Notes under the pieces: generated by a model
Told to the model about the DNA's origin: nothing
The model's database searches: none
Seen by the model: only the letters and a program-made list of their open reading frames with translations
Program-made: the position numbers and the translations under genes
From: Sulfurimonas sp. HSL1-2
Lineage (GTDB): Bacteria; Campylobacterota; Campylobacteria; Campylobacterales; Sulfurimonadaceae
Assembly: GCF_039645565.1 (NCBI RefSeq)
Contig: NZ_CP147914.1
Coordinates: 1,051,573 to 1,115,572 of the forward strand
Direction of reading: 5' to 3'
DNA: 64,000 bases
Shown here: positions 43,343 through 53,158 of the stretch, piece by piece
How positions within the stretch are numbered: the first letter of the stretch is position 1
Layout: each line of letters begins with the position of its first letter

Positions 43343-45340
43343 ATGTTAAAACCCGATATGAAATCACCAGATTTGACTGCACAAAACATCGAAAAAATCG
43401 CCGAACTATTTCCGGACTGCCTAACCGAGATAAAAGACGAACAAGGCAACATTGTCAAAGGTATTGACTTTGACGTTTTAAGGCAAGAACTCAGTTCTTG
43501 TATTGTCGAAGGACCAAAGGAACGCTACCAGATAAACTGGCCGGGGAAGAAGGAGGCGCTGGTACAGGCAAACACTCCTATCACCAAAACCCTGCGCCCC
43601 TGTCGCGAGGAGAGTGTGGACTTCGACACGACCAAAAACCTCTTCATCGAAGGGGATAATCTCGAAGCGTTGAAACTACTGCAGGAAAGCTACATGGGCA
43701 AGGTCAAGATGATCTACATCGACCCGCCCTACAACACGGGTAAAGACTTTGTGTACAAAGATACCTTCACGATGGATAAAGAGGAATATGAACTGGAAAG
43801 CGGCCAGAAAGATGAAGAGGGTGGTCGTTTGGTGGCCAATACTGAGGCCAATGGACGTTTCCACTCCGACTGGCTGAGTATGATGTATTCACGTTTAAAA
43901 TTGGCTCGAAACTTATTGACTGATGATGGAATTGTTGTCATATCAATTGATGAAAATGAACATAGTAATATTGAGAAACTAGGAAAAGATATTTTTGGAG
44001 AAGGGAATTTTTGTGGTGACATTGTTTGGAAGAATAGTAGCAAGAATGACCAAAAATACATTTCAATACAACATGAGTACTTTGTTGTTTTTGTAAAAAA
44101 CAAACAGTTTAATCCTGGCGAGTGGGTTGAGAAAAAAAGTGGTCTTGATCTAATATATCAAGCTTTTAATGGTTTTAAAAAGGAATTTAAAAATGACTGG
44201 GATGCAATTCACGCAGCTGCACTAGAATGGTATAAAAAATTTCCTGCGTCCAATCCTATTACGGATAGTAAACATTATAGCTGGATGGATGAGCGTGGCG
44301 TTTATTTTCCAGACAATATCTCAGGGCCGAACGATGGCCAATACGTTTATGATGTGCTGCATCCAGTTACAGGTCAACCATGTAAACTTCCTTCAACTGG
44401 ATGGCGATATCCTGAGAAAAAAATGCTAGAACGAATTGCTGAAAATAGAGTTCATTTTGGTAAAGATCATACGACAGTACCTAACAATAAGACATATTTA
44501 AAAGATACGGAATATCAGAGTTTGACTAGTATGAAGTTTGTGGATGGACGTTCTGCTTCAAAAAGGCTACAAAGCCTTTTTGGAGAAAAGGTTTTTACAA
44601 ATCCAAAAGATGAATTATTGTTAAAAGATCTTTTTAAAGCAATGGGCATTAAAGAAAATGATATTGTTTTGGATTTTTTTGCTGGTTCAGCTTCAACGAT
44701 GCATGCTATCTTTGAATTAAATCAAGAACAGGAGAGCGCATGTAGTGCCATACTTGTTCAATTACCTGAAGATTTGTATGAAATATTAAGAACAGCACAA
44801 GGATCCGCTAAAAAAGTTACAAAAAACGCGATTGATTATTTAAAACGTAAAAAACTGCCAGAAAGTGTCAGTGAAATTGGGAAAGAAAGAATTCGCCTAG
44901 TTGGTAAGAAGCTAGAAAATAGATGGACAGGCGATATCGGCTTCCGCGTGCTCAAAATCGACTCATCCAACATGAAAGATGTCTACTACACTCCGAATGA
45001 AATGGACAGATCACTGTTGGCCGGACAAGTCGAAAACATCAAAGAAGACCGTACATCCGAAGACCTGCTGTTCCAGGTGCTTTTGGACTGGGGTGTGGAC
45101 CTGATGCTGCCCATCACGCGCGAAGAGATCCAGGGCAAAACCGTCTACTTCGTCGACGAAGACACCCTCGCCGCCTGTTTTGACGACGGCATCGACGAAG
45201 CGTTCGTCAAAGAGTTGGCTAAGCGCAACGCAATGCGGGTGGTGTTCAAAGAGAACGGCTTTAAAGCCGATGACGTCAAAAGCAATGTCGAGCAGATCTT
45301 CACCCAGCTGGCACCTGCCACGGAAGTACGAGCGATCTGA
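43343..45340 (+). CDS. mod: type III restriction-modification methyltransferase (Mod)
   Basis: 665 aa. N6-adenine methyltransferase of the beta class: catalytic DPPYNTG (about residue 127) comes before the SAM motif [14 protein letters not shown] (about 441-454). The region between holds the target-recognition domain. AAAAGG lies 6 bases before the ATG at 43343; an ATG two codons earlier overlaps that site. The base composition is mosaic: the two ends are near 50% GC while 43880-44935 is near 35%. Res follows 2 bases after the stop. Mod also guides the Res subunit. Confidence 0.94.
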   Translation: MLKPDMKSPDLTAQNIEKIAELFPDCLTEIKDEQGNIVKGIDFDVLRQELSSCIVEGPKERYQINWPGKKEALVQANTPITKTLRPCREESVDFDTTKNLFIEGDNLEALKLLQESYMGKVKMIYIDPPYNTGKDFVYKDTFTMDKEEYELESGQKDEEGGRLVANTEANGRFHSDWLSMMYSRLKLARNLLTDDGIVVISIDENEHSNIEKLGKDIFGEGNFCGDIVWKNSSKNDQKYISIQHEYFVVFVKNKQFNPGEWVEKKSGLDLIYQAFNGFKKEFKNDWDAIHAAALEWYKKFPASNPITDSKHYSWMDERGVYFPDNISGPNDGQYVYDVLHPVTGQPCKLPSTGWRYPEKKMLERIAENRVHFGKDHTTVPNNKTYLKDTEYQSLTSMKFVDGRSASKRLQSLFGEKVFTNPKDELLLKDLFKAMGIKENDIVLDFFAGSASTMHAIFELNQEQESACSAILVQLPEDLYEILRTAQGSAKKVTKNAIDYLKRKKLPESVSEIGKERIRLVGKKLENRWTGDIGFRVLKIDSSNMKDVYYTPNEMDRSLLAGQVENIKEDRTSEDLLFQVLLDWGVDLMLPITREEIQGKTVYFVDEDTLAACFDDGIDEAFVKELAKRNAMRVVFKENGFKADDVKSNVEQIFTQLAPATEVRAI

Positions 45341-45342
45341 CT

Positions 45343-48300
45343 ATGGCTGAGATGAAGATCAGATTTAAAAAGCAGCCCTATCAGACCCATGCGGTAGAGT
45401 CTGTCGTAGAGTGTTTCAAAGGGCAGCTGAAAAGCGCCGGCCTGCAGTATCGGGTTGACCCGGGCAAGCGAGAGTTGCAAAAAGGGCAGCAGACCAGCCT
45501 GGAGGATTTTGCCGAAGAGACTCCCGGTTTCAAAAACAGCGAGCTTTCCATCACCCCGCTGCAATTGCTGCAAAACATCCAGGAAGTTCAGCGGAACCAG
45601 AACCTTCCGGCATCCGAACAGCTTGTCAAAACTTCCGTATGTGACGTCAATCTTGACGTAGAGATGGAGACGGGGACGGGTAAAACCTACGTCTACACGA
45701 AAACCATGTTTGAACTTCACCGCCGGTATGGCTGGAACAAGTTCATTATCGTCGTGCCCAGTATCGCCATCCGCGAAGGCGTCTACCAGTCTATGGAGCT
45801 GACAAAAGAGCATTTCCTACAGGAGTACGGCACCCAGGCGAAGACATTCATCTACAATTCAAAAGACCCGCATGAGCTTGAAAGCTTTGCCACGGATGCG
45901 GGGATTAACGTGATGATTATCAATGTCCAGGCCTTTAACGCCACTGGTAAAGACGCGCGCCGCATCTACGAGGAGTTAGATGGTTTCGGTTCTCGTCGTC
46001 CTATCGATGTGATCAAAGCCAACCGCCCCATCCTCATCATCGATGAGCCACAGAAGATTGAAGGTGATGCCAAAAAGGAGACGAAGAGCTTCCAGTCGCT
46101 AAAAGAGTTTAACCCTCTCTTCATTCTGCGCTACTCGGCGACTTTCAGAAAGACCCACAACAAAGTGCACCGGCTCGATGCGCTGGATGCCTACAACCAG
46201 AAACTGGTCAAGAAGATTGCCGTACGCGGCATCTCCGTCAAAGGTCTCAGCGGGACCAATGCCTACCTCTACCTTCAGTCCATCGAGATATCGGCCAGTA
46301 AACCGCCGGTTGCACGCCTGGAGCTGGAGGTCAAACGCCAAAGCGGCATCAAGCGTGAAATGCGCAAGATCGCCAAAGGTGACAACCTCTTTGACAAATC
46401 CGAAGGGCTGGAGCAGTACCGGGGCTTCGTCGTTTCGGACATCGATGCGGCCAAAGATATCATCTACTTCACCAACGGCGTCGAACTTCAGGCTGGTGAA
46501 GCGACCGGCGATGTCAATGAAGCGACGCTAAGACGTATCCAGATCAAAGAGACCATCAAAGCACACCTGGAGAAAGAGCAGGAACTCTACTACAAAGGAG
46601 TCAAAGTCCTCAGTCTCTTTTTCATCGACGAAGTAGCCAAATACCGGGTTTACGGCGAAGATGGTGAGAAGGAGAGCGGAGAGTACGCCAAGATCTTCGA
46701 AGAGGAGTACGCCAACGCTCTCAATGAAATCGGTACGTTGCACCTTCCGGAGTACCGGGAATACCTCGCAAAAATTGATGTGAACAGAACCCATGAAGGG
46801 TACTTTTCCATTGACAAAAAGTCCAAACAACTTGTCGATCCGAAGATCCAGGCGCGGGGTGAAGCGGCAGGACAGGCAGACGACGTGGATGCGTACGACC
46901 TGATTCTTAAAAACAAAAAGCGTCTGCTTTCTCTCGATGAGCCGGTGCGCTTTATTTTCTCTCACTCGGCACTCCGCGAAGGCTGGGACAACCCGAACGT
47001 TTTCGTCATCTGTACACTCAAACACAGCGACAATACCATCTCCCGCCGCCAGGAAGTGGGACGGGGTATGCGCATCAGTGTTGACAAACACGGTGAGCGT
47101 ATGGACGACCCTGCCACGGTGCACCAGACCAACGTATTGACCGTCATCGCCAATGAAAGCTATAAAGATTTTGTCTCGGGCCTGCAAAAAGATATCAGCG
47201 AGTCACTCTCCGAACGACCGAGAGTCGCCGACGAGGAGTACTTTACCGGCAAGGTTCTCAATACCGCCGAAGGGAAAATCAACGTCGACGCCAAAATGGC
47301 CAAGCTGATCTACCGCTACCTGGTCAAAAATGACTATACTGACGATAACGACAACATTACCAGCATCTATCACGATGCAAAAAGAGAAGAACAGCTGGCT
47401 GCGCTGCCTGACGAGCTGAAGCCTTACGAGCAAGAAGTGTTTGCCCTGATCGATACCGTATTCAGTGATGCGATGCTGCCGGATATCACTGACGGTCGAA
47501 AAGAGAAGACAAACCACCGCAACGACAACTTCAAGAAAAAAGAGTTCCAAAAACTTTGGAGCAGGATGAATCGAAAAGCTGTCTACACGGTTCACTTCAA
47601 AAGTGACGAGCTGGTTCAGAAGTGCATCAACGCACTCGACAAAGAGCTGCATGTCAAAGCGCTCACCTATGTCATTGAACGGGGTGGTCAGAAAGACGCA
47701 GTCACTTACGACGAGATGAAAAGCGGCAGCGGTTTCGAGACGGCCAACCACGACACTGTTAAAGACACTTCTTCCATCCGTTCCGCCGTCAAATACGATC
47801 TTATCGGCAAACTGGCAAGCGATACCAAGCTCACCCGGCAGAGTATCGGCAAAATCCTCCAGGGCATCCATGAGGGAACCTTCAACCAGTACCGGACAAA
47901 TCCCGAAGATTTCATCCACAGTGCCGCCCGGTTGATCAACGAGCAAAAAGCGACCACGGTGATCGAGCATCTTAGCTACGACCCGATTAACCAGCACTAC
48001 GAAGTCGAAGAGATTTTTACGGAAAATCAGTCCGGTATCGACTTCAGCAGAGCCAAAAAAGTCAATAATCATATTTACGACTTCGTGATAACAGACTCGA
48101 AAACGGAGGCTACCTTTGCCGAGCAACTTGACACGAGCAATGAGGTGGTTGTCTACGCCAAACTGCCCAAAAGCTTCTTCATCCCGACTCCGGTCGGGCA
48201 CTATAACCCGGACTGGGCGATTGCTTTCAAAGAAGGCAGCGTCAAGCACGTCTATTTTATAGCGGAGACGAAAGGTTCAATGTCATCTATGGAACTCAGA

Positions 48301-48417
48301 AAAGTCGAAGAAGTTCGGATCGAATGTGCCAGGAAGTTCTTTAAAACCATTACCTCCGAGCAGGTTAAATACGATGTCGTTGATAGCTACGAAAAGCTTA
48401 TGCAGTTAGTTGAATAA
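45343..48417 (+). CDS. res: type III restriction-modification endonuclease/helicase (Res)
   Basis: 1024 aa. SF2 ATPase: [12 protein letters not shown] (about 107-118), DEPQ (about 232-235, the type III variant of DEAH), [10 protein letters not shown] and [20 protein letters not shown]. The C-terminal PD-(D/E)xK nuclease reads NPDWAI (about 955) and [10 protein letters not shown] (about 972). All catalytic motifs look intact, so the enzyme should be active. It cuts DNA when two unmodified sites communicate by ATP-driven sliding. GC is about 50%, between that of the host and the helicase gene. Confidence 0.95.
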   Translation: MAEMKIRFKKQPYQTHAVESVVECFKGQLKSAGLQYRVDPGKRELQKGQQTSLEDFAEETPGFKNSELSITPLQLLQNIQEVQRNQNLPASEQLVKTSVCDVNLDVEMETGTGKTYVYTKTMFELHRRYGWNKFIIVVPSIAIREGVYQSMELTKEHFLQEYGTQAKTFIYNSKDPHELESFATDAGINVMIINVQAFNATGKDARRIYEELDGFGSRRPIDVIKANRPILIIDEPQKIEGDAKKETKSFQSLKEFNPLFILRYSATFRKTHNKVHRLDALDAYNQKLVKKIAVRGISVKGLSGTNAYLYLQSIEISASKPPVARLELEVKRQSGIKREMRKIAKGDNLFDKSEGLEQYRGFVVSDIDAAKDIIYFTNGVELQAGEATGDVNEATLRRIQIKETIKAHLEKEQELYYKGVKVLSLFFIDEVAKYRVYGEDGEKESGEYAKIFEEEYANALNEIGTLHLPEYREYLAKIDVNRTHEGYFSIDKKSKQLVDPKIQARGEAAGQADDVDAYDLILKNKKRLLSLDEPVRFIFSHSALREGWDNPNVFVICTLKHSDNTISRRQEVGRGMRISVDKHGERMDDPATVHQTNVLTVIANESYKDFVSGLQKDISESLSERPRVADEEYFTGKVLNTAEGKINVDAKMAKLIYRYLVKNDYTDDNDNITSIYHDAKREEQLAALPDELKPYEQEVFALIDTVFSDAMLPDITDGRKEKTNHRNDNFKKKEFQKLWSRMNRKAVYTVHFKSDELVQKCINALDKELHVKALTYVIERGGQKDAVTYDEMKSGSGFETANHDTVKDTSSIRSAVKYDLIGKLASDTKLTRQSIGKILQGIHEGTFNQYRTNPEDFIHSAARLINEQKATTVIEHLSYDPINQHYEVEEIFTENQSGIDFSRAKKVNNHIYDFVITDSKTEATFAEQLDTSNEVVVYAKLPKSFFIPTPVGHYNPDWAIAFKEGSVKHVYFIAETKGSMSSMELRKVEEVRIECARKFFKTITSEQVKYDVVDSYEKLMQLVE

Positions 48418-48496
48418 GTATTTGAAACAAAATGGGATTCCGATTTGGGGCTGCTCCCGGTTCCCATCATGTCGAGGAACCAGGCAACTCTGATTT

Positions 48497-48892
48497 TTAA
48501 TTGTGCAGATAATCGTGATTCAGATGAGTCAGTGCGGCGTCCCATGCGTTGATGGCTTTTGGCGGGGCTTTGCGGTCCAGAACCTGTTTCATGCCTTTGA
48601 GCAGCGCTTCGAAGATGAGTTCGAACTGTTCAGGCGTTGCGGTGGGATACATGGCTTTGAATTTTTCTGCGTACGTCTTCATTTTTTCGGGGCGGTCGAT
48701 AAAGCTGGTCAGTGCAATGACGGCAAAGCTGAATTGCTGGGGCATATTGGCTTTGGCCCCCTGGAACAGTACCTTCAGTTCCGGGTGCTCTGTCAGCAGG
48801 ATTTTAAACGTCTGCTCGGTAATGGCATGGATGTTCTCGGCCACCTTGGGCGCGCTTTTTTGCAGGTTATCGTAATGCTCTTCCGGGATCAT
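48497..48892 (-). CDS. globin-like protein without the proximal histidine
   Basis: 131 aa. LLTEHPELKVLFQ matches the B-C region of flavohaemoglobin-type globins (TxNPELKxIF), and PEQFELIFEALLKGMKQVLD with AINAWDAALTHLNHDYL matches the F-H helices. Where the family has the haem-ligating KHxS, this protein reads KAMYPTA with no His. It may bind haem differently or not at all. Convergent with res; the 79-base gap has no clear terminator. Confidence 0.7.
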   Translation of the reverse strand: MIPEEHYDNLQKSAPKVAENIHAITEQTFKILLTEHPELKVLFQGAKANMPQQFSFAVIALTSFIDRPEKMKTYAEKFKAMYPTATPEQFELIFEALLKGMKQVLDRKAPPKAINAWDAALTHLNHDYLHN

Positions 48893-48992
48893 GATGCTCC
48901 TTTTAGTTACTGATGAGCAATTCTTATTCCAACCATTGCGTATTTCGATCTTTATGGCATACTGCTAGACAAACGAATTCCTAGGACCAACT

Positions 48993-49802
48993 ATGCATAT
49001 TTCAAAACTTTTAATGACCTCTTCTTTAGCCATAGTGCTTACGACCCAGACCCTCAATGCCGGGCTGTTTGACTCCATCATCGAAACGGTGACAAAAACG
49101 ACTTCGGGCGAGACGCAGACGAAGGATGTCTCCGGGCTTTCTGTTACAGACATCGACGGCGGGCTGCGCGAGGCGCTCAACAAGGGTGTCAAACAGGCCA
49201 TTGAACAGTTGGGGAAGGAGAACGGTTTCCTTGGGAACAACCTGGTGAAGATCCCCGTGCCCGAGAAGCTGATGATGGTCGAGAAGGGGCTGCGCAAGGC
49301 GGGGATGGGCAAGTATGCCGACGACTTCGTCACGGCGATGAACCGCGCGGCGGAGAAGGCGGTGCCGGAGACGGCGAAGATCTTTGCCGATACCATCTCC
49401 GCAATGAGCATCGAGGATGCGAAAAAGATCCTCACCGGTCCGGACAACGCGGCGACGGAGTATTTCCGCGAGCACTCCGGCCCGGCGCTGCAGGCGGCGA
49501 TTTTGCCTATCGTCCAGCAGTACACACAGGAGACCGAGGTGACGCAGTACTACAAGACAATGGTCGATACCTACGACAGTTACGGCGCGCCGGTGCTGGA
49601 GCAGACGGGGGTAACGAAGCTCCTTGGGTCGCTGTCGGGTGAAACGAATGCGACGACGTACGACCCGCGCGACCTCGACGGCTACATCACGGCCAAGGGA
49701 GTAGACGGCCTCTTTACGGTCATTGCCGAAGAGGAGAAAGCGATCCGCACCGACCCCGCGGCGCGGACGACGGAGCTGCTGCAGAAGGTTTTCGGCAACT
49801 GA
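48993..49802 (+). CDS. DUF4197 exported protein
   Basis: 269 aa. The N-terminal MHISKLLMTSSLAIVLTTQT, ending ...LNA, is a signal peptide. The rest matches the DUF4197 layout: GLREALNKGVKQAIEQLGKE, FLGNNLVKIPVPEKLMMVEK, GMGKYADDFVTAMNRAAEKA and a C-terminal DGYITAKGVDGLFTVIAEEE. Usually periplasmic, about 230-270 aa, unknown function. All-helical. Confidence 0.85.
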   Translation: MHISKLLMTSSLAIVLTTQTLNAGLFDSIIETVTKTTSGETQTKDVSGLSVTDIDGGLREALNKGVKQAIEQLGKENGFLGNNLVKIPVPEKLMMVEKGLRKAGMGKYADDFVTAMNRAAEKAVPETAKIFADTISAMSIEDAKKILTGPDNAATEYFREHSGPALQAAILPIVQQYTQETEVTQYYKTMVDTYDSYGAPVLEQTGVTKLLGSLSGETNATTYDPRDLDGYITAKGVDGLFTVIAEEEKAIRTDPAARTTELLQKVFGN

Positions 49803-49856
49803 GGGTGGGGGTAGAACGGTTATTGTAATAGGAGAATCAAAAAAAGGTTCTCTACA

Positions 49857-50144
49857 GTGCAAAACAAAAAGCGCCCCAAAGTCGTTCTACTCAAAGGCAA
49901 CGGTCCCATCATCATCAACAGCGAAATGATGGAGCTTATTACGATCACACTCTCCCACGGGCTCGTCGGCCTTCCGCTGGAGGAGCTGCGCGCCGAGAAG
50001 GTTATCATTGTCAAGGATATGGAGACCTTCTGGGAGGTCCATAAGAAGGTCAAAGAGAAGCCGGCCTGTTTCGTCTACAGTTACGATGAACTGGACGAAG
50101 AGGATATCAAACGGATCAAGTCGGAGAGCATCAGTTACCTATAG
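49857..50144 (+). CDS. uncharacterised 95-aa protein
   Basis: A soluble alpha/beta protein beginning at GTG 49857 (QNKKRPKVVLLKGNGPIIIN), with an acidic C-terminus DELDEEDIKRIKSES. AAGG lies 9 bases upstream of the GTG. I see no known domain. It is 15 bases before the ComB-like gene, so they are probably co-transcribed. Confidence 0.65.
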   Translation: MQNKKRPKVVLLKGNGPIIINSEMMELITITLSHGLVGLPLEELRAEKVIIVKDMETFWEVHKKVKEKPACFVYSYDELDEEDIKRIKSESISYL

Positions 50145-50159
50145 GAGAAGAAAGAACCA

Positions 50160-50852
50160 GTGAGTCCCCGCGTCGAGATATTCAGAGGCAACGACCTCAC
50201 GCTTCCCGCCTCGGAGGTCAACGTCGTCATCGACGTCGTGCGGGCCTTTACCGTGGCACATTACGCCTTTTTGCGGGGTGCGGCCGAAATGCTCCTCGTC
50301 CCCGACGTTGACACGGCCTTAACTGTGCGGAATCAAAGGCCGGAGGTACTGCTGGCCGGCGAGATCGGCGGCCTCCCCATCGATGGGTTCGACCTCGACA
50401 ACTCCCCCGTCCGTTTCGCCTCTGCCGATCTGGAAGGGCGGACGATCGTGCAGAAGACAACGAACGGCGTCAAGGCGGCGCTGCACTCGCTGGGGGCTCC
50501 TATGGTGCTGCTGACGGGCTTCTCCAACGCCGAAGCGACGGCGTTGTACCTCAAGGCGCATTACGGCGACAGCGATGCGAAAATAAACCTCGTCGCTTCG
50601 CACCCCACGGGGGACGAGGATTTCGCCTGCGCGGAGTATATCCGTTCGCAGCTCCTGGGGGAGACGATGCATGCCGATGAGGTCCGGCGGCGCATCTACG
50701 GCTGCGAGACGGTCGTGAAGTTCCTCGATCCCGCCCGCCCCGAGTTCAATGCCGAAGACATCGACTACTGTGCCGCCTGCCTGCCGCCCGAGTTCGTCAT
50801 GGCCGTCCGGCAGGATGGGCGGTGGCCCGTAGTGCGGAAGGTGATGTTGTAG
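50160..50852 (+). CDS. comB: 2-phosphosulfolactate phosphatase (ComB family)
   Basis: 230 aa starting GTG at 50160 with AGGAGAAG upstream. NVVIDVVRAFTVAHYAFLRG is the DVxRA(S/F)T active-site loop, followed by LAGEIGGLPIDGFDLDNSP and TIVQKTTNGVKAA (R/K-TTNG). ComB makes sulfolactate in coenzyme M synthesis. In bacteria without CoM the family acts on related sulfonates or unknown substrates. The archaeal pathway partners are not in the window, so the true substrate is open. Confidence 0.85.
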   Translation: MSPRVEIFRGNDLTLPASEVNVVIDVVRAFTVAHYAFLRGAAEMLLVPDVDTALTVRNQRPEVLLAGEIGGLPIDGFDLDNSPVRFASADLEGRTIVQKTTNGVKAALHSLGAPMVLLTGFSNAEATALYLKAHYGDSDAKINLVASHPTGDEDFACAEYIRSQLLGETMHADEVRRRIYGCETVVKFLDPARPEFNAEDIDYCAACLPPEFVMAVRQDGRWPVVRKVML

Positions 50853-50965
50853 GCCCCGCCAGGGCAGGGTGTGGCGCCTGGTGACAGGGCCGAACGGATG
50901 CTCCGGCCGCTGTGTTCTTACCGTGCCTCCTTTACGATAAAATATCCTATTGTAGAAGGAGATGC

Positions 50966-52492
50966 ATGTTCAATTTTGAAGAGCTTTTCGGCTTGATCGA
51001 CGTCGGGATCACCGTATTTGAACCGATAGCGCAGGGCGATGACTTCAAGGTCGTCTACATCAATGAAAAAGGGAAGACCCTCTGCCACTTTGAGAAGGGA
51101 GAGGCCGTTGCCGAAGCGTTGTCCACACTCTTCCCGGTCAATGCGACCCGCCCCCTGATCGATTTCTTCAAAGAGGTCTACCGCACGGGCAAACCGCAGG
51201 AGATCACCCTGGTCCCCTGTTTCGGGCAGACCAGTCTCTGGCAGGAGGGGTATCTCTACCGGCTCTCCAGCGGGCACATCGTTTCGCGCTGCATGGGCGT
51301 GCAGGAGGAGCGCGCCAGGGAGATCATGGCCCCGAACGAGCGCCTCACCTTCAGAACGATCCTCGATACGGCGCCCATCGGGATCTGGTCCCAGGATGCG
51401 ACCGGGCGGCTGCAGTTCGTCAACAAGGCCTTCTGCGACGCCATCGGCATCAGCGAGGAGCGTTTTCTCTCCGTACCCCATTATGAATCGCTCTATCCCC
51501 CGGAAGTCGCGCAGAGCTGTATGTGCTCGGATGCCGCGGCCCTAGAGCAGGGCGAACCCCATCTGAGCTATGAGAAGATCCCTTTTACCGACGGCAGAGT
51601 GCATGACGTCCTGATCGTCAAAACACGTGTCGAGGATGAATCGCACGGCGTCATGGGCCTGGTCGGTATCAGCCTCGATATGACCGAAAAGCTCGAAGCG
51701 GAGCGGAAGCTCGAAGCGATCAACCGGACCCTCGAGGCGCGGATCTCGGAGGAGATCGAGGCGAGCCGCCAGAAGGACAACATGCTCTACCAGCAGAACA
51801 AGTTCGCCGCGATGGGGGAGATGATCAGCAACATCGCCCACCAGTGGCGGCAGCCTCTGAACACCCTCGGGCTGCTGATGACCGATATGTCGGTCAAGAT
51901 GATGATGAACAGAGGCAAAGCGCTTGAGAGCGATTTTGAACTCTTCCAGTCCAACTGCAGCGAGATCATCCAGTACCTCTCCGATACCATCGACGACTTC
52001 CGTTTTTACTACCAGGAGAAGAACGGCGACAACACCTTTTGCATGAAAGACCTGGAAACATCGCTGCAGAATCTTGTCAAAAGCTCCATTATGGGCAACC
52101 GCATCCGCTATGAGACCGATCTTGAAAATATCCGGATCGGCGGATACCTGAACAACCTCAAACAGGCGCTGATCAACCTCTATTCAAACGCGGCCAACGC
52201 CATCAAGAACAACGGGGTCGAAGCGGGTGTCATCCGGTGCCGGGGGGCTATGGAGGGAAGCGACTATGTCATCGAGGTCTGTGACAACGGCGGCGGCATC
52301 GGCAACACGATCATCGACAAGGTGTTCGACCCCTATTTTACGACCAGGCACAAAAGCCAGGGGACCGGGCTGGGGCTCTACATGACGAAGCAGATCATCG
52401 AGCAGAAGTTCAACGGGTCGATCGCGGTGACAAATGACGAACAGGGTGCCCGCTTTACGATCCGCATCCCCACAGCCGCGGGAGCATGCTGA
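50966..52492 (+). CDS. PAS-domain sensor histidine kinase (cytoplasmic)
   Basis: 508 aa without transmembrane helices. Two PAS-like regions (about 8-120 and 140-250, the second with FRTILDTAPIGIWSQDATGR) and a coiled coil precede the kinase core: H-box MISNIAHQWRQPLNTLGLLM, N-box LYSNAANAIKNN, and the G-boxes VCDNGGGIG and GTGLGLYMTKQI. HQWRQPL is the form common in Campylobacterota. AAGGAG lies 5 bases before the ATG at 50966 and TAAAAT at 50938-50943 is the probable -10. No regulator gene is adjacent. Confidence 0.9.
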   Translation: MFNFEELFGLIDVGITVFEPIAQGDDFKVVYINEKGKTLCHFEKGEAVAEALSTLFPVNATRPLIDFFKEVYRTGKPQEITLVPCFGQTSLWQEGYLYRLSSGHIVSRCMGVQEERAREIMAPNERLTFRTILDTAPIGIWSQDATGRLQFVNKAFCDAIGISEERFLSVPHYESLYPPEVAQSCMCSDAAALEQGEPHLSYEKIPFTDGRVHDVLIVKTRVEDESHGVMGLVGISLDMTEKLEAERKLEAINRTLEARISEEIEASRQKDNMLYQQNKFAAMGEMISNIAHQWRQPLNTLGLLMTDMSVKMMMNRGKALESDFELFQSNCSEIIQYLSDTIDDFRFYYQEKNGDNTFCMKDLETSLQNLVKSSIMGNRIRYETDLENIRIGGYLNNLKQALINLYSNAANAIKNNGVEAGVIRCRGAMEGSDYVIEVCDNGGGIGNTIIDKVFDPYFTTRHKSQGTGLGLYMTKQIIEQKFNGSIAVTNDEQGARFTIRIPTAAGAC

Positions 52493-52559
52493 TCTTCTCC
52501 TTCTCTTGTCGGTTTACATTCATTTACGCCGCGGATACACGGGTTTGAGAAATCTGACG

Positions 52560-52565
52560 TATAAT
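52560..52565 (+). promoter_or_regulatory. -10 box for the cytochrome b561-like gene
   Basis: TATAAT 26 bases before the ATG at 52592; a GGGAGG Shine-Dalgarno follows in the leader. Confidence 0.5.
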
Positions 52566-52591
52566 GGTCCTATTAAACCGGGAGGGAGAAG

Positions 52592-53149
52592 ATGAAAAAC
52601 TATTCACTGCAACTGCGCGTCTGGCACTGGGCCAACGCCGTCGTCGTTTTGGGACTGCTGGGGACCTTTTTCCTGCGCAAGACCTTTCTGAGCTGGCATA
52701 CGAATTCGCAGATCCTGCTGGACAAGCTGGCCGGGTTCGGCATCACGGTGACGACGGACCAGGCGGCCGCCCTTGCCAAGGCGGTCCGCGCGCCGATGTG
52801 GGAGTGGCACATCATCCTCGGCTACGTTTTCGCCGGCCTCGTCCTGTGGCGGCTGGTGATGATTGTCAAAGAGGGGTTCGGCTACGCGCCGGAGAATAGC
52901 CACATGGCGTGGGTCTATAGAGGCTACAAGGTGATCTATGCCGTGATGGCGTTTATGGCCGTCAGCGGGCTGGTCATCCACTTTTACAAGGATATCGGTC
53001 TGGCCAAGGACATTGCGGGGTCCGTCAAAGAGCTGCACGAACTTGTCGCCTGGGCCATTGTCGCCTTTGTCGCCCTGCATATCGTCGGGGTCTTCGTCGC
53101 CGACAACCGCGACCAGAAGGGGATCACCTCGAAGATGATCTCGGGCTGA
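52592..53149 (+). CDS. cytochrome b561 / NiFe-hydrogenase-type cytochrome b
   Basis: 185 aa with four hydrophobic helices and histidines placed for two b haems: RVWHWANAV, WEWHIILGYV, LVIHFYKD, KELHELVAW and VALHIVGVF. The motif HxxxAW..... near the third and fourth helices is normal. A membrane electron carrier between a quinone pool and a periplasmic partner. No partner gene is adjacent. Confidence 0.88.
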   Translation: MKNYSLQLRVWHWANAVVVLGLLGTFFLRKTFLSWHTNSQILLDKLAGFGITVTTDQAAALAKAVRAPMWEWHIILGYVFAGLVLWRLVMIVKEGFGYAPENSHMAWVYRGYKVIYAVMAFMAVSGLVIHFYKDIGLAKDIAGSVKELHELVAWAIVAFVALHIVGVFVADNRDQKGITSKMISG

Positions 53150-53158
53150 GTCCGGCCC

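Noticed and set aside
37584-48417. Prophage or integrative element with integrase and attachment sites
   Set aside because: No integrase, transposase, tRNA gene or direct-repeat attachment sites were found at either edge. Only composition and gene content argue for transfer.
50160-50852. Evidence for a coenzyme M pathway
   Set aside because: Only the ComB-like phosphatase is present; no phosphosulfolactate synthase or other partner is in the window.
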